Below the pieces are notes generated by a model. It made no database searches and was not told the origin of the DNA. It was given only the letters and a program-made list of their open reading frames with translations. Below, piece after piece: positions 21,319 to 32,452 of a DNA stretch of 64,000 bases (position 1 is its first letter; each line of letters starts with the position of its first letter). A program made the position numbers and the translations under genes. The stretch covers positions 3,844,001 to 3,908,000 of the forward strand of contig JAZBRS010000044.1 of the NCBI GenBank assembly GCA_037176725.1, written 5' to 3'. This DNA comes from Posidonia oceanica (taxonomy: Eukaryota > Streptophyta > Magnoliopsida > Alismatales > Posidoniaceae).

Positions 21319-21866
21319 AAACAATAGTTGGGAAGAGAGTATTTTCTTTCGAACAACACATAGAGGCTTGACACCCATTCTATACAATGGAGGCGGAATA
21401 CTACAATCTATTAAAGAAAAAGCCGACGGATTTAGTATCTCTATCCCTCGACTATAGTTGGTATTTTAGTATTGCATTCTAAATCGAAAATAACTTGAAA
21501 CTACAAGTAAAAATTATAGTGAACTAAAAGGAACTAACTTTTCCTTTCTTGATCTTCATGGAGAAGATTAGACATAGACAGTAATTAAAGTCTCAGACCG
21601 TTTTCCAAGTACCACTTTAAAACAATTTACCTTTCAGCATAATATTCTCATAGATATCATTATGGAATTCTAGAGACGATATCCAAGCATCTTGTTGGTT
21701 ACAAATTACCGTCTTTGAAGAATTGTAAACTTTTGAATCAACAAGATCTTTAACAAATGGAGAGAAAAGAATAGAAAAGTTTTAATGAAACACAATATAT
21801 CACTCTAAATATTTCTTCGAAGATTAGAAAAACAATATCTTAATTACACAATATATCAAAGTTTTA
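21319..21866. repeat. DUF1645 3' flank, copy B, distal part
   Basis: Matches 12282-12831 (GAGAGTATTTTCTTTCG, ACACATAGAGGCTTG, GATCTTCATGGAGAAGATTAGACAT-like). No reading frame. Confidence 0.75.
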
Positions 21867-22350
21867 GCCCCTATTTGGATCCAGAATTAGTCCTAGAATA
21901 AATCTAGAATAGGAATTATTATTCTATTTGGTTGTGTAAAAATTAGAATAAACTCGAAATAGTAATTTCTATTCTAATTTACTTATTCCAGAATAGCTAT
22001 TCCACGGGAAGGGTGGAATAAAGTTATTCTGCTAAGTTATTCTGATAACTTATACGGTGTGTTTATTTTTTGTTTAAAAATTAATACATATATAATATGA
22101 TGTATACATATTTTAAATTATATATATATCTTAATAATCAAGTTGATTATTGTTAATCTATATATTTTCCACTTATTTCAACACGTATTCTGATACTTAT
22201 ACCACTTTTCATTTAAATCAGAATATCTCCTTATACACACTTATTCACCTTTGAAAGAAAATTACTTCCAAAATGAATAACAATACTATCAAAATACTAA
22301 TACTACTTTCTACTTAATCCTATTTTCTTATTCTACATTCAAAGAGGGGC
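21867..22350. mobile_element. Tourist-like (PIF/Harbinger) MITE, copy B
   Basis: The ends GCCCCTATTTGGATCCAGAA and GCCCCTCTTTGAATGTAGAA (other strand) are inverted repeats flanked by TTA (21864-21866 and 22351-22353). It sits at the same site as 12832-13328, hence an ancestral insertion in the gene flank. Non-coding. Confidence 0.87.
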
Positions 22351-22605
22351 TTAGAGTCTTGGTACAAAACCTTTCTTTCCTAAAACATATACTAGCTCCA
22401 CATGATATTAGATAAAGAGACCTCAATCCATCATCAAACTAATATCACTCCATAACCATCTTCTTCTCCTTAATACCTCTCTAAGTACAAGAGGCCCATT
22501 TACAAAAAAAAGGGATCACTTTAATTAACACCTCGCTTTTCAAGAAGCACAAACATAAAAAAACATTTTTAAATAAAAAGCAGAAAAAGAGAAGAAAATA
22601 TGCAT

Positions 22606-23319
22606 CTAGAGGAAGGGAAGTAAGTTCCTTCCCGCCGGAAAAAATCCCACCAAATCCATCCGGTACGGCAGAAACGACGCTCCCCGGCAATGTTCGTCCT
22701 TTCTATAATACTCCATACCCCTAACACCATCACCACCACCTTTCCGCTTCTTCTCCTCCACCACCACTGCCTTCACTGCCATCGTCTTCGTCGCCGGTGC
22801 AAGGATCGTCGGTAGGAACAAGAACTTCTCCTTCCCATCGCTCCGGCTCCGTCCGATCACTAGGTCCCGGAAGCTCCACCTCCTCCAGAAGCAGCTCCCC
22901 ATCGACTTACACTTCTTGATCACCTTCGCCGACCCATTCCCACCTGGTCTCCACTCGCAGTACTTGTCCGGTGGAACCCCGTCGGGATCGTCGGCCTCCG
23001 ACGAGTCCGAGTGCGAGTGCGAGTCCGAGTCATCGAACTCGTCCACCACATTCATGATCTTCTTCTCCTCCCCAAAGACAAGGTAGGAAGGGTGGTGGGT
23101 GGAAGGGCTTCTAGAGACGAAGGGAGAGAACTCGAAATCGAAGTTGGGTAATTGGTCGTCTCTGTCGGAATCAGCAGATGATGAGAAGGATGATGGTGGC
23201 TTCTGAGCTGTGGTGGAGAAGTTCCGGAAGCTTGGGCAGGCCATGGCCTCCTCCTCCAGCCGACCTTCCTCTTCTTCTACTTCTTGGGTTATTGCCTTCT
23301 CTTCCAACATCATCATCAT
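22606..23319 (-). CDS. DUF1645 family plant protein, complete reading frame
   Basis: A 237-codon frame from ATG at 23319 (four Met codons in a row, with an in-frame stop just upstream). Motifs of the plant-specific DUF1645 family appear in order: a Ser-rich N-terminus with MACPSFRNF (about residue 26), FDFEFSPF (about 61), an acidic Ser/Asp stretch (about 95-110), CEWRPGG (about 121), WSFRDLVIGRSRSDGKEKFLFL (about 148-169; shown in part) and near the C-terminus SFLPYRMDLVGFF. Molecular function is not established; no enzyme motif or signal peptide is seen. Length fits the family (about 200-300 aa). The 3' flank carries a Tourist-like MITE and a LINE remnant sits about 170 bp upstream, so the promoter is damaged. 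Part-copies at 13606 and 63721 show the block has been multiplied. Whether it is expressed cannot be told. Confidence 0.75.
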   Translation of the reverse strand: MMMMLEEKAITQEVEEEEGRLEEEAMACPSFRNFSTTAQKPPSSFSSSADSDRDDQLPNFDFEFSPFVSRSPSTHHPSYLVFGEEKKIMNVVDEFDDSDSHSHSDSSEADDPDGVPPDKYCEWRPGGNGSAKVIKKCKSMGSCFWRRWSFRDLVIGRSRSDGKEKFLFLPTILAPATKTMAVKAVVVEEKKRKGGGDGVRGMEYYRKDEHCRGASFLPYRMDLVGFFPAGRNLLPFL

Positions 23320-23475
23320 CTTCTTCTTCTTCTGGTTTTGTGGTCTCTATACTGGATATGAAATGGAGGAGAATTACTTGGATTTATGGCTGGAGGTTTG
23401 GCTGAGGGTTGTGGGCCCCACATGAGCTTGAGTTGGTGGGACCAACATTAGGATTGAGTTCGTGGGTTGTTTCTA
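23320..23475 (-). other. DUF1645 upstream region
   Basis: About 155 bp between the gene start and the LINE insertion site. It matches the fragment at 10924-11000. No clear TATA box is left, and any distal promoter was displaced by the insertion at 23489. Confidence 0.4.
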
Positions 23476-23488
23476 GAAGGATGCTTGG

Positions 23489-24671
23489 TTTTTTTTGGTA
23501 AACTGTAATGCAATAGTATAAATATGTAAGTATACTTGGCTATGAGTGCCACCACCAAGTATACAAAGTACATATACTCTTCCTCCCAAAGTATATGGTG
23601 GTAAATAAGTTTTACAAAAATTCCATAAAGGCCACAATAATCCAAACATTACATAGAACTCAAACAGGCAATCTAATTATCAACATTTTCTAAGTCCAGA
23701 GCAGCAACTGTTAAATTGAGCAACGTTTGAGAGCCACTTGCAGGTGTAGCATTCTCAATAGGTCCTAAGCCAACTACACCTGATGAGTGGTTTGGACCAC
23801 AGAGGTAGTGTCCAATCCAGTAACAAAAAAATTATCTATCCGACAAGAAGTTAGATGCAAAATTTGGTAGAATATAAAGGATATATTCTTACCATGACTT
23901 TAAAAATAAGATTATTCCTGTTCAACCAAAAACACCAACGAACTGCAAGAACAAGTGTGTTCCATACATGCCGATCAAAGTTAAAATTAAGGAAATGTAA
24001 TAAGGAGAAGATTTCAGAGATTTAGAGATAGTCAAATAAGAATTTGAATTCAACAGCAGAAAAACTCAGATAACTGTGGAGACAAGACAATGTTAATGCA
24101 TAATAAATGCCACAGGAATCCCAAAAATGTTCTACTAATTCCTTTTCAAATCCACTGGAATCACAATAAATGCATAATAAATGCCTCGATTCAATCAACT
24201 AGATTAGGATTCTTTATCATCTTGATTTGAGGCAAAACATAACTAAAGGGAATCATTAACAAGGATATTAACCGTAATATAAAAGAAGGTATAATAAAAT
24301 AAAGAATTCGTATTTGAATTTGAAATTTTGGTAACGAGACTTCCGAAAAATCCGGGTGCAGATCGACGGCCTCGCCTTAGGACGTGAGCACCAATAATGA
24401 AGGAAGACTTTCCAACTCCGGTGACTCAGAACGATCTCTGACTAACCATGACAAGCCAAAAAATCAATCACCTGTCTGGCCAGAGTCATCGCCAAATTGC
24501 AAACCAAGAGAGGCCAAAAAACCTCCTGGTGTATCAAAAAGATTTTGCCTTAATGGAACTAATGGAACTGAGCATAACTGGGCACACATGCTCTTCCGTC
24601 AAAGAAAATAGAAGTAAAAGCTGAACAGCTATCCTCAGTTAGATTTTTATCAGCCAATGGAGAAGACAATG
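23489..24671 (-). mobile_element. LINE (L1-type) remnant with target duplication
   Basis: Flanked by 13-bp duplications GAAGGATGCTTGG (23476-23488 and 24672-24684). An A-tail on the minus strand is seen as a T-run at 23489-23496. About 23950-23860 encodes, on the minus strand, HVWNTLVLAVRWCFWLNRNN, the end of the LINE zinc-binding/linker region, close to WNMLVLATIWCIWLNRNS in the LINE at 63280. The 5' part (24220-24671) does not read as ORF2 and may be 5' UTR joined to the 3' end by internal deletion. The 24384-24611 plus-strand frame is chance. It inserted just upstream of the DUF1645 gene. Confidence 0.8.
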
Positions 24672-24684
24672 GAAGGATGCTTGG

Positions 24685-25326
24685 TTGTGAATTTAGTTAT
24701 AGAATTATAATGTTTCGGCAAATAATCGTGAAATCGTTAGTGAGAAGATAATACATTGATGCTACAAGGTTTTTGCTTTATTTTTGTGGTCAAGTCACGC
24801 TGACCAAGGAAATGTTGAGTTCAGTTTGTTTAATAATATGAAAAACGGCTTGTGTACATCAAATCTGACCATTTCAACATAACAATCCACGTGCCATTTC
24901 TACATCAGTAGTGTAGATATCCCATTTTCATATTTCCGAGAGTCAATTAAGGATAGCAAACTTTGAGATATTCTAAATCACATAACTAAGGATATTTAAT
25001 ACATATTCTAGATTTTCCATAATTTATTTAAAAACATCATTTGATTCAAGGTTGTTAGCTGTGGCAGAGTTAACACACTCAAACTAGTGGCAAGTTTGGG
25101 TACCTTGAACATTTTTCTTAGTGTGAGGTTATTAGCTATGGTAGAGCTAACACTCTCATTCTACTTAAACAAGTGGTAAGTTTGAGTACCTTAAACATTA
25201 TTTAATGTGAGTTTATTAATTGTGGCAGAGTTAATACTCTCGTTGAACTGAAAATAGTGGTAGGTTTGATTATTTTAATGTTAAAAAATTATTTTTATCA
25301 TTTTATGGAATTTCTAAGATTATTCC
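24685..25326. repeat. Upstream repeat of gene block, then unassigned DNA with an 80-bp tandem repeat
   Basis: 24685-24870 matches 11018-11175 and 13678-13860. 24870-25040 is unassigned AT-rich DNA. 25050-25270 holds three degenerate units of about 80 bp, each starting GGTTRTTAGCTRTGGYAGAG and containing GTGGYAAGTTTGRGTACCTT. The gypsy target site ATTCC is at 25322-25326. Confidence 0.65.
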
Positions 25327-27376
25327 TGTAATATCTGGATTTTTCTAGAATTCAGTTTGAGTTAATTTTTGGAAAATTAATTCCCAGATTATTTTGTTGT
25401 ATTGGATTTGATTGCTTATCAATGTGTTTATGTTATTTACGCAATCATATTTAGATTTGTGTTTGTTTTCCCCTGTGGTGATTGTCTTTGGCTCCTTGTG
25501 TTGTGCAATATTCTGGCATTGAAATGTGAGGATTTAAGTGAGAAAAGGAGAAAGAGAGGGGAAGAATGCAAAAATGTTCCACAGTATCCCGCCGCTCGCC
25601 ACTGTGCGCCCACACCCTGCAACCACCGACTTCCGTGATCCTCGGCGATTCGCTGGTAGGAGGGGCCGATAAGAGGAGGCGAGTGTTGGCCAGAGGAGGG
25701 GAGGAGGCGAGCCAAAGAGAAGAGAGAGTTTGCGCCCGTGAGAGGAGAAGAGGAGGAGAGCTCAACTATCGGAGAAGGAAGAAGGGGAGGAGAAGAGGAG
25801 GAGAGCTCGGCTGCCGGAGAAGGAAGAAGGGGAGGAGAAGCTTGAACGGCGATTGTATGCGTTCCACCACTCTTCTTCTTCTTCAATTCTTTGCAAATCT
25901 CTAGAAATAGGTTGTTTAGTTAGTCTTGATGCATGGATGTAGCTTGTATAATTTATTGGGATTTTTAGATGAATTTTACAGTGAGATTTGTGATGGAATG
26001 GGTTTTGAGCTCCTCGTCTTTAAAATTTGATTTCTCAAGCTATGGTGAATGAACTGTTGTGATGTTTGTGCTCAATTATAGAGCACCTCCGCGGCTTTGA
26101 TTTGAGTATTTTTGTGGATTTTGTGGTTGTTTGGTGGAACCCGTTGAGGTTCCCTTTTTGGGCGAATTTGGATTGCCCTGTTTTAGTTTTCAAGAAATGC
26201 CTGATTCGACATGCCGTTTTGGTTCGGTATGCCGTTTTCACTTAGAATTTGGTATACCAGACCGTTTCAGTATGCCGTTTGTGCTGCTGTGTGCCAATCC
26301 AGGGCCTGATTCGGTCGATCGACCCATTTCGATCAACCGAGACAGTAGGCAGAACGGTCGATCGGATGATTTCGGTGTGCCGTATCAGGGCCTGAAACTG
26401 AGCATAGCTGCTGGTTCGATCGACCGAACAATTTCGGTCTGCAGAACTAGAGTTCAAACCTATTTTGAAGTGGGTTTTGATTGGTTCTTGGATCGTTTTG
26501 ATATCGCCAAATGATATAATAGTTTTATGGATATTTTGGCAATGTGAATGATTTGTAAATAAATAAGAAATGATTTCGAAATGTTTTCCAAAAGAGTTTG
26601 GAAAAGAGATGCATGATTTGCAAATATTTGGAAAAGATTTTCCGTGGATTTAGAGAATATGGTACTGTAGGGATCCGGTGAAAGAGACGGACTACCTGTT
26701 GTACTGGTGCTGGTTGGGGCTAGGGTTAGAGTCCCCAGACACTTAGGTATCAAAGGGGCGTTAGAAGGACGCAACCCCGTGTAAACAGAGAAATGGTATG
26801 AATTGAGGGTGGAGTTCCCGAGGCAGTGGTTCCTCCCAAATGGGGTAGGCAGCATTGCAGTGGGATCGGAGTTAGAGTCCCTGATGACTGCTTGTGGCTA
26901 GGTCGGCCACCTGTGGCCAGGGTGACACGACAGAGTTTTGTGGGTGTGTGAGTTGTTTTCTGAGATGGTTTCAGACTGAGATCTGAATGCATGAAATGTT
27001 TATGAAAGCTCATGATTTCAGAGGAAAATTAATTGTGTTTGATAATGGCATAGTTTTGCAATTGAACAGTCTTAGTTTTGTGTTTTTATTATTATTATGA
27101 ATCTTGAGTTGGTGATTTTTCCCGTGGTTTTGGTGGGCACGTAATAGGTGACTTTGATGTCATTCACGCGTTTTATGTTTTACTTTCAGGTGCAGATTAG
27201 AGGTGTAGTCCAGTCCTGGTGCTTTATAGGAGCCACGTAGCCGCACACTGAGGTTCTGGGTAGTATAGTTTTGAAAGTTTTATTTTGAAGTAAATTATAG
27301 CTTAATTTCTTTTCTATTGTTAATTAATTAATTTGGGTAGAGTTGATGTTGTTATGTGACACGTTGGGGCGTTACA
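25327..27376 (+). repeat. Gypsy 5' LTR
   Basis: 2050 bp, TGTAATATCTGG to GGGGCGTTACA. It contains a 45-bp tandem duplication of a GGAG-rich unit (25750-25794 and 25795-25839) that is single in the 3' LTR, and a cluster of self-complementary words at 26205-26455 (GGTCGATCGACC at 26313-26324). Open frames inside (25437-25904 and others) are not genes. Confidence 0.95.
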
Positions 27377-27379
27377 GAG

Positions 27380-27391
27380 TGGTATCAAAGC
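27380..27391 (+). promoter_or_regulatory. Primer binding site (initiator Met-tRNA)
   Basis: TGGTATCAAAGC lies three bases after the 5' LTR. It differs by one base from the usual plant iMet-tRNA primer site (TGGTATCAGAGC), where minus-strand DNA synthesis would be primed. Confidence 0.9.
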
Positions 27392-27509
27392 TTAGGTTCA
27401 CTAAATGCACTAGCTTAGTAGTGTCCGATTTAGTGGCTCCATAGGACTGTACAACATATAACATTTGCACCTGATATTTTTTTTGTGTTATGTTTTGTGG
27501 CGATAGTAG

Positions 27510-28017
27510 ATGCCGCTCAAGGGCCGAGGCCAAGGTAGAGCTTCCACATCCAATTCTGGCTTGGAGGAGGAGGGTGGATGGAAAGGTGTGCAACGGGAGC
27601 TAGGGGAGATGGTGCAGGGGATTGTCCAATCCCTCGGAAAGAGTAGCTCCAGTGAAGCCAAGGGAGACCCGTGGACCTCTCAGTTCTACAAGCTAGGCGC
27701 GCCAACCTACAACGGTTGGGGCAAGCCAGAGGATGGTGAGACATGGCTGTCAAAGGTGGAGAAGATCTTGGAGAGCTTAGAGTGCCTAGTGGAGAAATGG
27801 GTTCGACTGGCAACTTTCTAGCTCAAGGGCGAGGCTGATCAATGGTGGATGTCTGCACACCGCACGAAGTTCCCTAACACAGATCTGTTGGCAATACCCT
27901 GGGAAGAATTCTGAGATGTGTTCTATGAGAAATATTTCTCGGAACACGAGTGGGATCATTTGGACAGAGACTTTCAAAACCTGAAACAAGGCAACATGAC
28001 TGTGGCAAAGTATGAGG
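27510..28017 (+). pseudogene. Gypsy gag (capsid) remnant
   Basis: The frame opens MPLKGRGQGRAST and shows the retrotransposon capsid region: FYKLGAPTYNGWGKPEDGETWL, KGEADQWW, FYEKYFSEHEWD and [16 protein letters not shown] (parts only). Two stops, TAG at about 27820 and TGA at about 27914, sit where relatives have a coding residue; both fit C-to-T change. The C-terminal capsid part, zinc knuckle and protease are missing. At about 28010-28019 the frame jumps to the end of the reverse transcriptase, with TGAGGCA as probable microhomology at the deletion join. It would encode the structural protein of the particle; dead here. Confidence 0.88.
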
Positions 28018-28760
28018 CAATAAGCAGTTGGGCTACGCCAAAGACAATTACAGAGATCAAGAGTTTTCTGGCTTTGCAGGATATTATCGGAGGTTTATCC
28101 AGGACTTCTCTAAGATAGCAGAACCTCTAACCAGGCTAACTCGGAAGGAAGATCTTTTGTATGGGACTAGCAGTGTGAAGAAAGTTTTAATGAGCTGATC
28201 GACCCGGCTGGTCACATCTTCTGTCTTGACCTTGCCATCAGGGAGTGGGGGTTTCACAGTTTATAGCGGTGCCTGTGGAACAGTATTGGGGTGTGTCTTG
28301 ATGTAGCATGGTAAGGTGGTGGCATATGCTTCCCACCAACTCAAAGACCATGAAAAGAATTACCCCACCCATGATCTGGAACTAGCTGCTGTGGTTTTTG
28401 CTTTGAAGATCTAGAGACATTATCTATATGGCAAACAGTTTGATATTTTTACAGATCATAAAAGCTTGAAGTACATATTCACGCAGAAGGATCTGAACTT
28501 GAGACAGCGGAGGTGGGTGGAGTACCTCAAGGATTATGACTTTAGTCTGTCCTACCACCCAGTGAAAGCGAATGTGGTTGCAGATGATCTGAGCAGACGC
28601 ACCTACACTATGGCCAGCCTGATGATAAAAGAATGGCATCTTCTGGAAGGGTTGGTTGAGTGTATACCACAAAGGCAGTCTCAGGGACCTGTCAGAGTAT
28701 GTCTGGCAAACTTATCTGTTCGTCCAAGGATGATTGAGGCTATTATAGCAGCTCAGTAGT
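28018..28760 (+). pseudogene. Gypsy reverse transcriptase C-terminus and RNase H remnant
   Basis: 28030-28190 reads as the end of the polymerase thumb ([20 protein letters not shown] in a shifted frame, PLTRLTRKE). 28195-28610 is the RNase [60 protein letters not shown] and [11 protein letters not shown] (parts). The first catalytic Asp of the usual YTDAS-type motif is Gly here. Stops lie at about 28303 (TAG), 28411 (TAG) and 28757 (TAG). The polymerase active site (YxDD box) lies in the deleted part. Inactive. Confidence 0.88.
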
Positions 28761-29940
28761 TTGATCCATTTGTACCTGGAATCGGGAAGAAGATGGAGGC
28801 AAGAGAGGCACCCCATTTCTCAGTTGGAGTAGATAGTCGGCTCAGATATGACTTGCGACTGTATGTGCATCAAGTGGAGGAGGTGAAGCAGAGTCTACTG
28901 AATGAAGCTCACTGGTCCAGATATACGATTCATCCAGGAAGCACCAAAATGTATAGGGATTTGAAGAGAAACTTCTGGTGGCTTGAAATAAAGAAGGAAA
29001 TTATTGAGCATGTAGCAAGGTGTACAACCTGCCAGATGCTGAAAATTGAACATCAGAAACCTGGGGGGACTCTACAACCCTTGGACATTCCGGTCTAGAA
29101 ATGGAAGCAGGTGTCGATGGATTTTGTGACGGGATTACCCAAGACAAGGAGAAAGAATGACACAATATGGGTAATCATCGATCGAATTACAAAATCGGTA
29201 CACTTCCAACCCATGAGGGTGAATCTCCCCTTGCAGTAGTTGGCAGAGTTGTACATGTTTGAGATAGTTCGACTGCATGGAGTTTCAGTATCAATCGTGT
29301 CTGACAGGGATACTAGATTTACATCGAGGTTCTGGAGAGCGTTGCAAGAAGCATTCGGTACCATGCTAAATTACAGCACCGCTTTCCACCCTCAGACAGA
29401 TGGTCAGACAGAAAGAACAATTTAGACACTAGAAGATATGTTGAGGGCTTGTGCTTTTGACCTTGGAGGGAGCTGTGAAGATCATCTGCCACTGGTAGAA
29501 TTTGCCTACAGCAACAACTATCATTCCAGCATTGGGATGGCACCGTATGAGGCACTGTATGGTAGATCGTGCCGAACACCCTGGAGCGAGGTAAGCAAAT
29601 GACAACTTATAGGCTCGGAGATTGTGCAGCAATACAAGGGGAAAGTGGACCTGATCCGGAAGAGGCTGGTAGCTGCACAAAGCCTACAAAAGAGCTATGT
29701 AGATTAGAGGCAAAGGCCTTTGGAGTTCGAAGTAGGAGACTTCATTTTTCTAAAGGTGTCACCAACCAAATGAGTAGCGAGGTTTGGGAAATGAGGAAAG
29801 TTGTGTCCTCATTACATTGGCCCTTATCAGATTTCTAGAACGGTTGGTGAGGTGGCTTATAAGTTAGATCTGCCTCCAGAACTCTCAGGTGTGCATAGCG
29901 TCTTCCATGTTTCAATGCTCAGGAAGTGCTTGGCAGACAT
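28761..29940 (+). pseudogene. Gypsy integrase remnant
   Basis: Zinc-binding H2C2 region at about 28925-29050 (IHPGSTKMYRDLK, CTTCQMLK); the second His is Asn (KRNFWW). The catalytic core keeps the Asp of SMDFV, the Asp of SDRDTRF and the Glu of GQTERTI. After the core come GMAPYEALYGRSCRTPW, then the C-terminal domain to HVSMLRKCLADIV, where the frame is interrupted by the nested LTR at 29941. Stops at 29096 (TAG), 29238 (TAG), 29423 (TAG) and several beyond 29600 inactivate it. The remaining chromodomain-like end resumes at 34306. Confidence 0.9.
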
Positions 29941-31005
29941 TGTAGACACCCCATTTTGACAGGCTTTAAGTCAACGGATTTCATTTGGAGGAACGAGCTC
30001 GGAAGCAGTAGAATCAAACTTTCCACCTGAACTCATAACCCCATTTTCAACCCAAAACCTAGCCCAAAACCCCATCCAAACCCTCAAGCCCACCTAAACC
30101 ATACCCAAGCCAATCCTAAGCCTTAACCCAAGCCTTAACCTAAGCCAAAATCCCAAAAACAACCTTAAAACAGCTTTGGGCCGTTAGACGTTGCCTGTGC
30201 CAGTGTCCAACGTTTGACGCTGCCTGTGCTAGCGTTTTACGTTGGACGCAGCTCCGGCAAGCGTCCAACGCGTCGGGATAGCCAGCGCCTTTGGCTGCCC
30301 TCCACTGCACCCAGAGCCGCCCTTCGTCCGCTCCTGCCACCCCATGACCTCATGTCCACTCCCCACTTACTACCTCACTACTTTCCACCTACTAGACGAC
30401 ACCGACCACTTACTTCTCTGGCACCACGTCCCCTCCTCACCGACGGCCTCCCTGCTCTCTCCATAGTCGCTGACCGGCCGCCTACAACCCCTACGACCGA
30501 CAACTTCATCGTCCCCTCCCTACCACAGCACTTACTTCCTCGAAACAGACCTCCTCACACCCCTCACTGCCACCTCCTTGCCGCCTGCAGGCTTTTGCTA
30601 GAGCCAATAGGTGGTGGAGGAGAACCCAATTGGGGGCCGGCCACATTTTTCTTCCTCCTGGATTGCTGCTTGAACCAGAGCGAGCTCGTGCAATCCAGAG
30701 AGATTCCACCACACCTTAACATTCTTCCGAGCATTCCACACATCGCTTGAGCCTCTCGGATCACCGCCGGAACCACTGCAAGCTGCCGCCGTCCACCACG
30801 AACCCATCACCGGCCGTCTTCCCGTCAGTCACCCACAGCAACCCAACACTTCCCCCAGCAATCCCCCACACTTCCTAGCATCCCGTGTGTCCTTCCCATA
30901 GCCCCCAAATCTCATTGCGAATAGCCTAGCCCCGCCGTCCAAGCTCATCGTCTTCCTCACCGGTCGACTGCACACGACTCCTCCGGGCCACATACAGGTA
31001 GCTTT

Positions 31006-32168
31006 TGTTGAAAATAATCTATGATATGTTTAATTTTGATGATAACAAATAATATTACTTGAGATATTATTCTTCAGTTGATTCTAAGATAGGAAAATTA
31101 TCCGAGAGAAGTCAACCTGTGAAGAACGTCTAGTGAAGCATTAAAAGCAAAAAGGAATTCTATATCAGAGACTTCATGAAGACAAGAAAAGTCAAGAAAC
31201 TATTATTCATGTTGTAATATGTTGTATGCAATTTTTCTTCATTATTGTACTTTAAGAGAAGATGTAAAAGATCTCCCTGAACGTCCTAAAAGTACCTAGG
31301 AAATATCCATACCTAAGGACCAGAAGAAACCATGTGAGAAAATCTAGAGTATAGAGGTCAGGTCAAAATCGGTATACTGATTTTCACCCGGTATACCGAA
31401 CAAGGACACCCAGTAAAAATATCATTTATTTTTTACCGTTGTTGGTTTTCGGAACACCAAAATATTTCGGTCTGCCAATGTTGTCGAACGTTACTGTTTT
31501 TCAGTCGACTGGTCATTTTCGGCATACTGAAACAGTTATCTGTTTCAGTCCATTGGGCTAGCCGTTAGACATAGTCTTAAACCTTGCTAAACCTATAAAT
31601 AGGACCCCAAGGACCCTACCAACAAGGACCAATACAGAACACATCATATAGAGGTTCAAGCCACATCATTTTCCAAGCATTCCACTCCTATTTTGTTAGA
31701 AAGATTCCCAAAGCAAGAGAGATACATTACCATCCTTTCCACATTACCAAAAGAGTTTTGGGAGATATAAAAAAGAGTCAATAGAGTTGTAATCTTCAGT
31801 TTTCTTGTGTGAGTTCTTCTCCAGGAGCGAGAAGGGTTACTGTGGTTTTTGTGGGAGCTTGGTGTGGTCTCGTCAAGGTGTACGGCAAGATCTTGGCCCA
31901 GAATAAGATCAAAGTTAAGGTAACTCTCGAGGAGATTTCTCGGGGAGTGGACTAGGTCGGGGAGGCTGAACCACTATAAAATTCCTTGTGTATATTTTCA
32001 TTGCCTCTCATCTCCTTCTATGCATGTTTTAGTTTAAACATTCAAATCCATATTTCCATATTTCATTTACTTGCTAATTTGCTTAAAATAGTTAAAGAGA
32101 ATTTAAAATCCACACTTATCCTTTAAATCACTATTCACCCCCCTCTAATGAAGCCTAGAATCCTAACA
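31006..32168 (+). mobile_element. Copia-type solo LTR nested in the Tat/Ogre-like LTR
   Basis: TGTTGAAAATAATCTATG to AGAATCCTAACA, 1163 bp, flanked by perfect GCTTT duplications (31001-31005 and 32169-32173). The TTTAATTTTGATGATAACA start and TTCACCCCCCTCTAATG near the end are typical of plant Ty1/copia LTRs (inference). It contains a cluster of self-complementary words at 31360-31560 (CGGTATACCG at 31389-31398). Confidence 0.9.
31593..31602 (+). promoter_or_regulatory. TATA box candidate in solo LTR
   Basis: CTATAAATAG about 410 bp after the LTR start, the usual place of a retrotransposon promoter core. Function not shown. Confidence 0.45.
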
Positions 32169-32452
32169 GCTTTCTCTTCCTTGGTGCGTCCCTCACCTCC
32201 TTCGTCATCATAGCAACGCTTCACAACCAAGCTTCATGGCTTTCCGGCCTCTCAGATGGTCGGAAACGCCATGAACGCCGGCAGCAAGAGGAAGGAGGTG
32301 GGTGGAGTAGGTGGGTGGAGTAATCCACACACCCATTTTTAGCTTTGAATACATGTCCATGTTCGTTATTGCATACTTATGCTCACTAGCTATTTAGTTT
32401 TCTGTTTCGGATCGATTTGAGCATCGATTCTTGCCGAGAAGTTTCCCGATCT

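Noticed and set aside
25437..25904. Open frames up to 149 codons on both strands
   Set aside because: They fall in the gypsy 5' LTR. The 3' LTR (34667-35080) has the same region with different lengths, and purine-rich repeats explain the lack of stops.
30140..30810. Several open frames up to 178 codons
   Set aside because: They lie inside the Tat/Ogre-like LTR (29941-34300) in a GC-rich, low-stop stretch, overlap on both strands and match no protein family.
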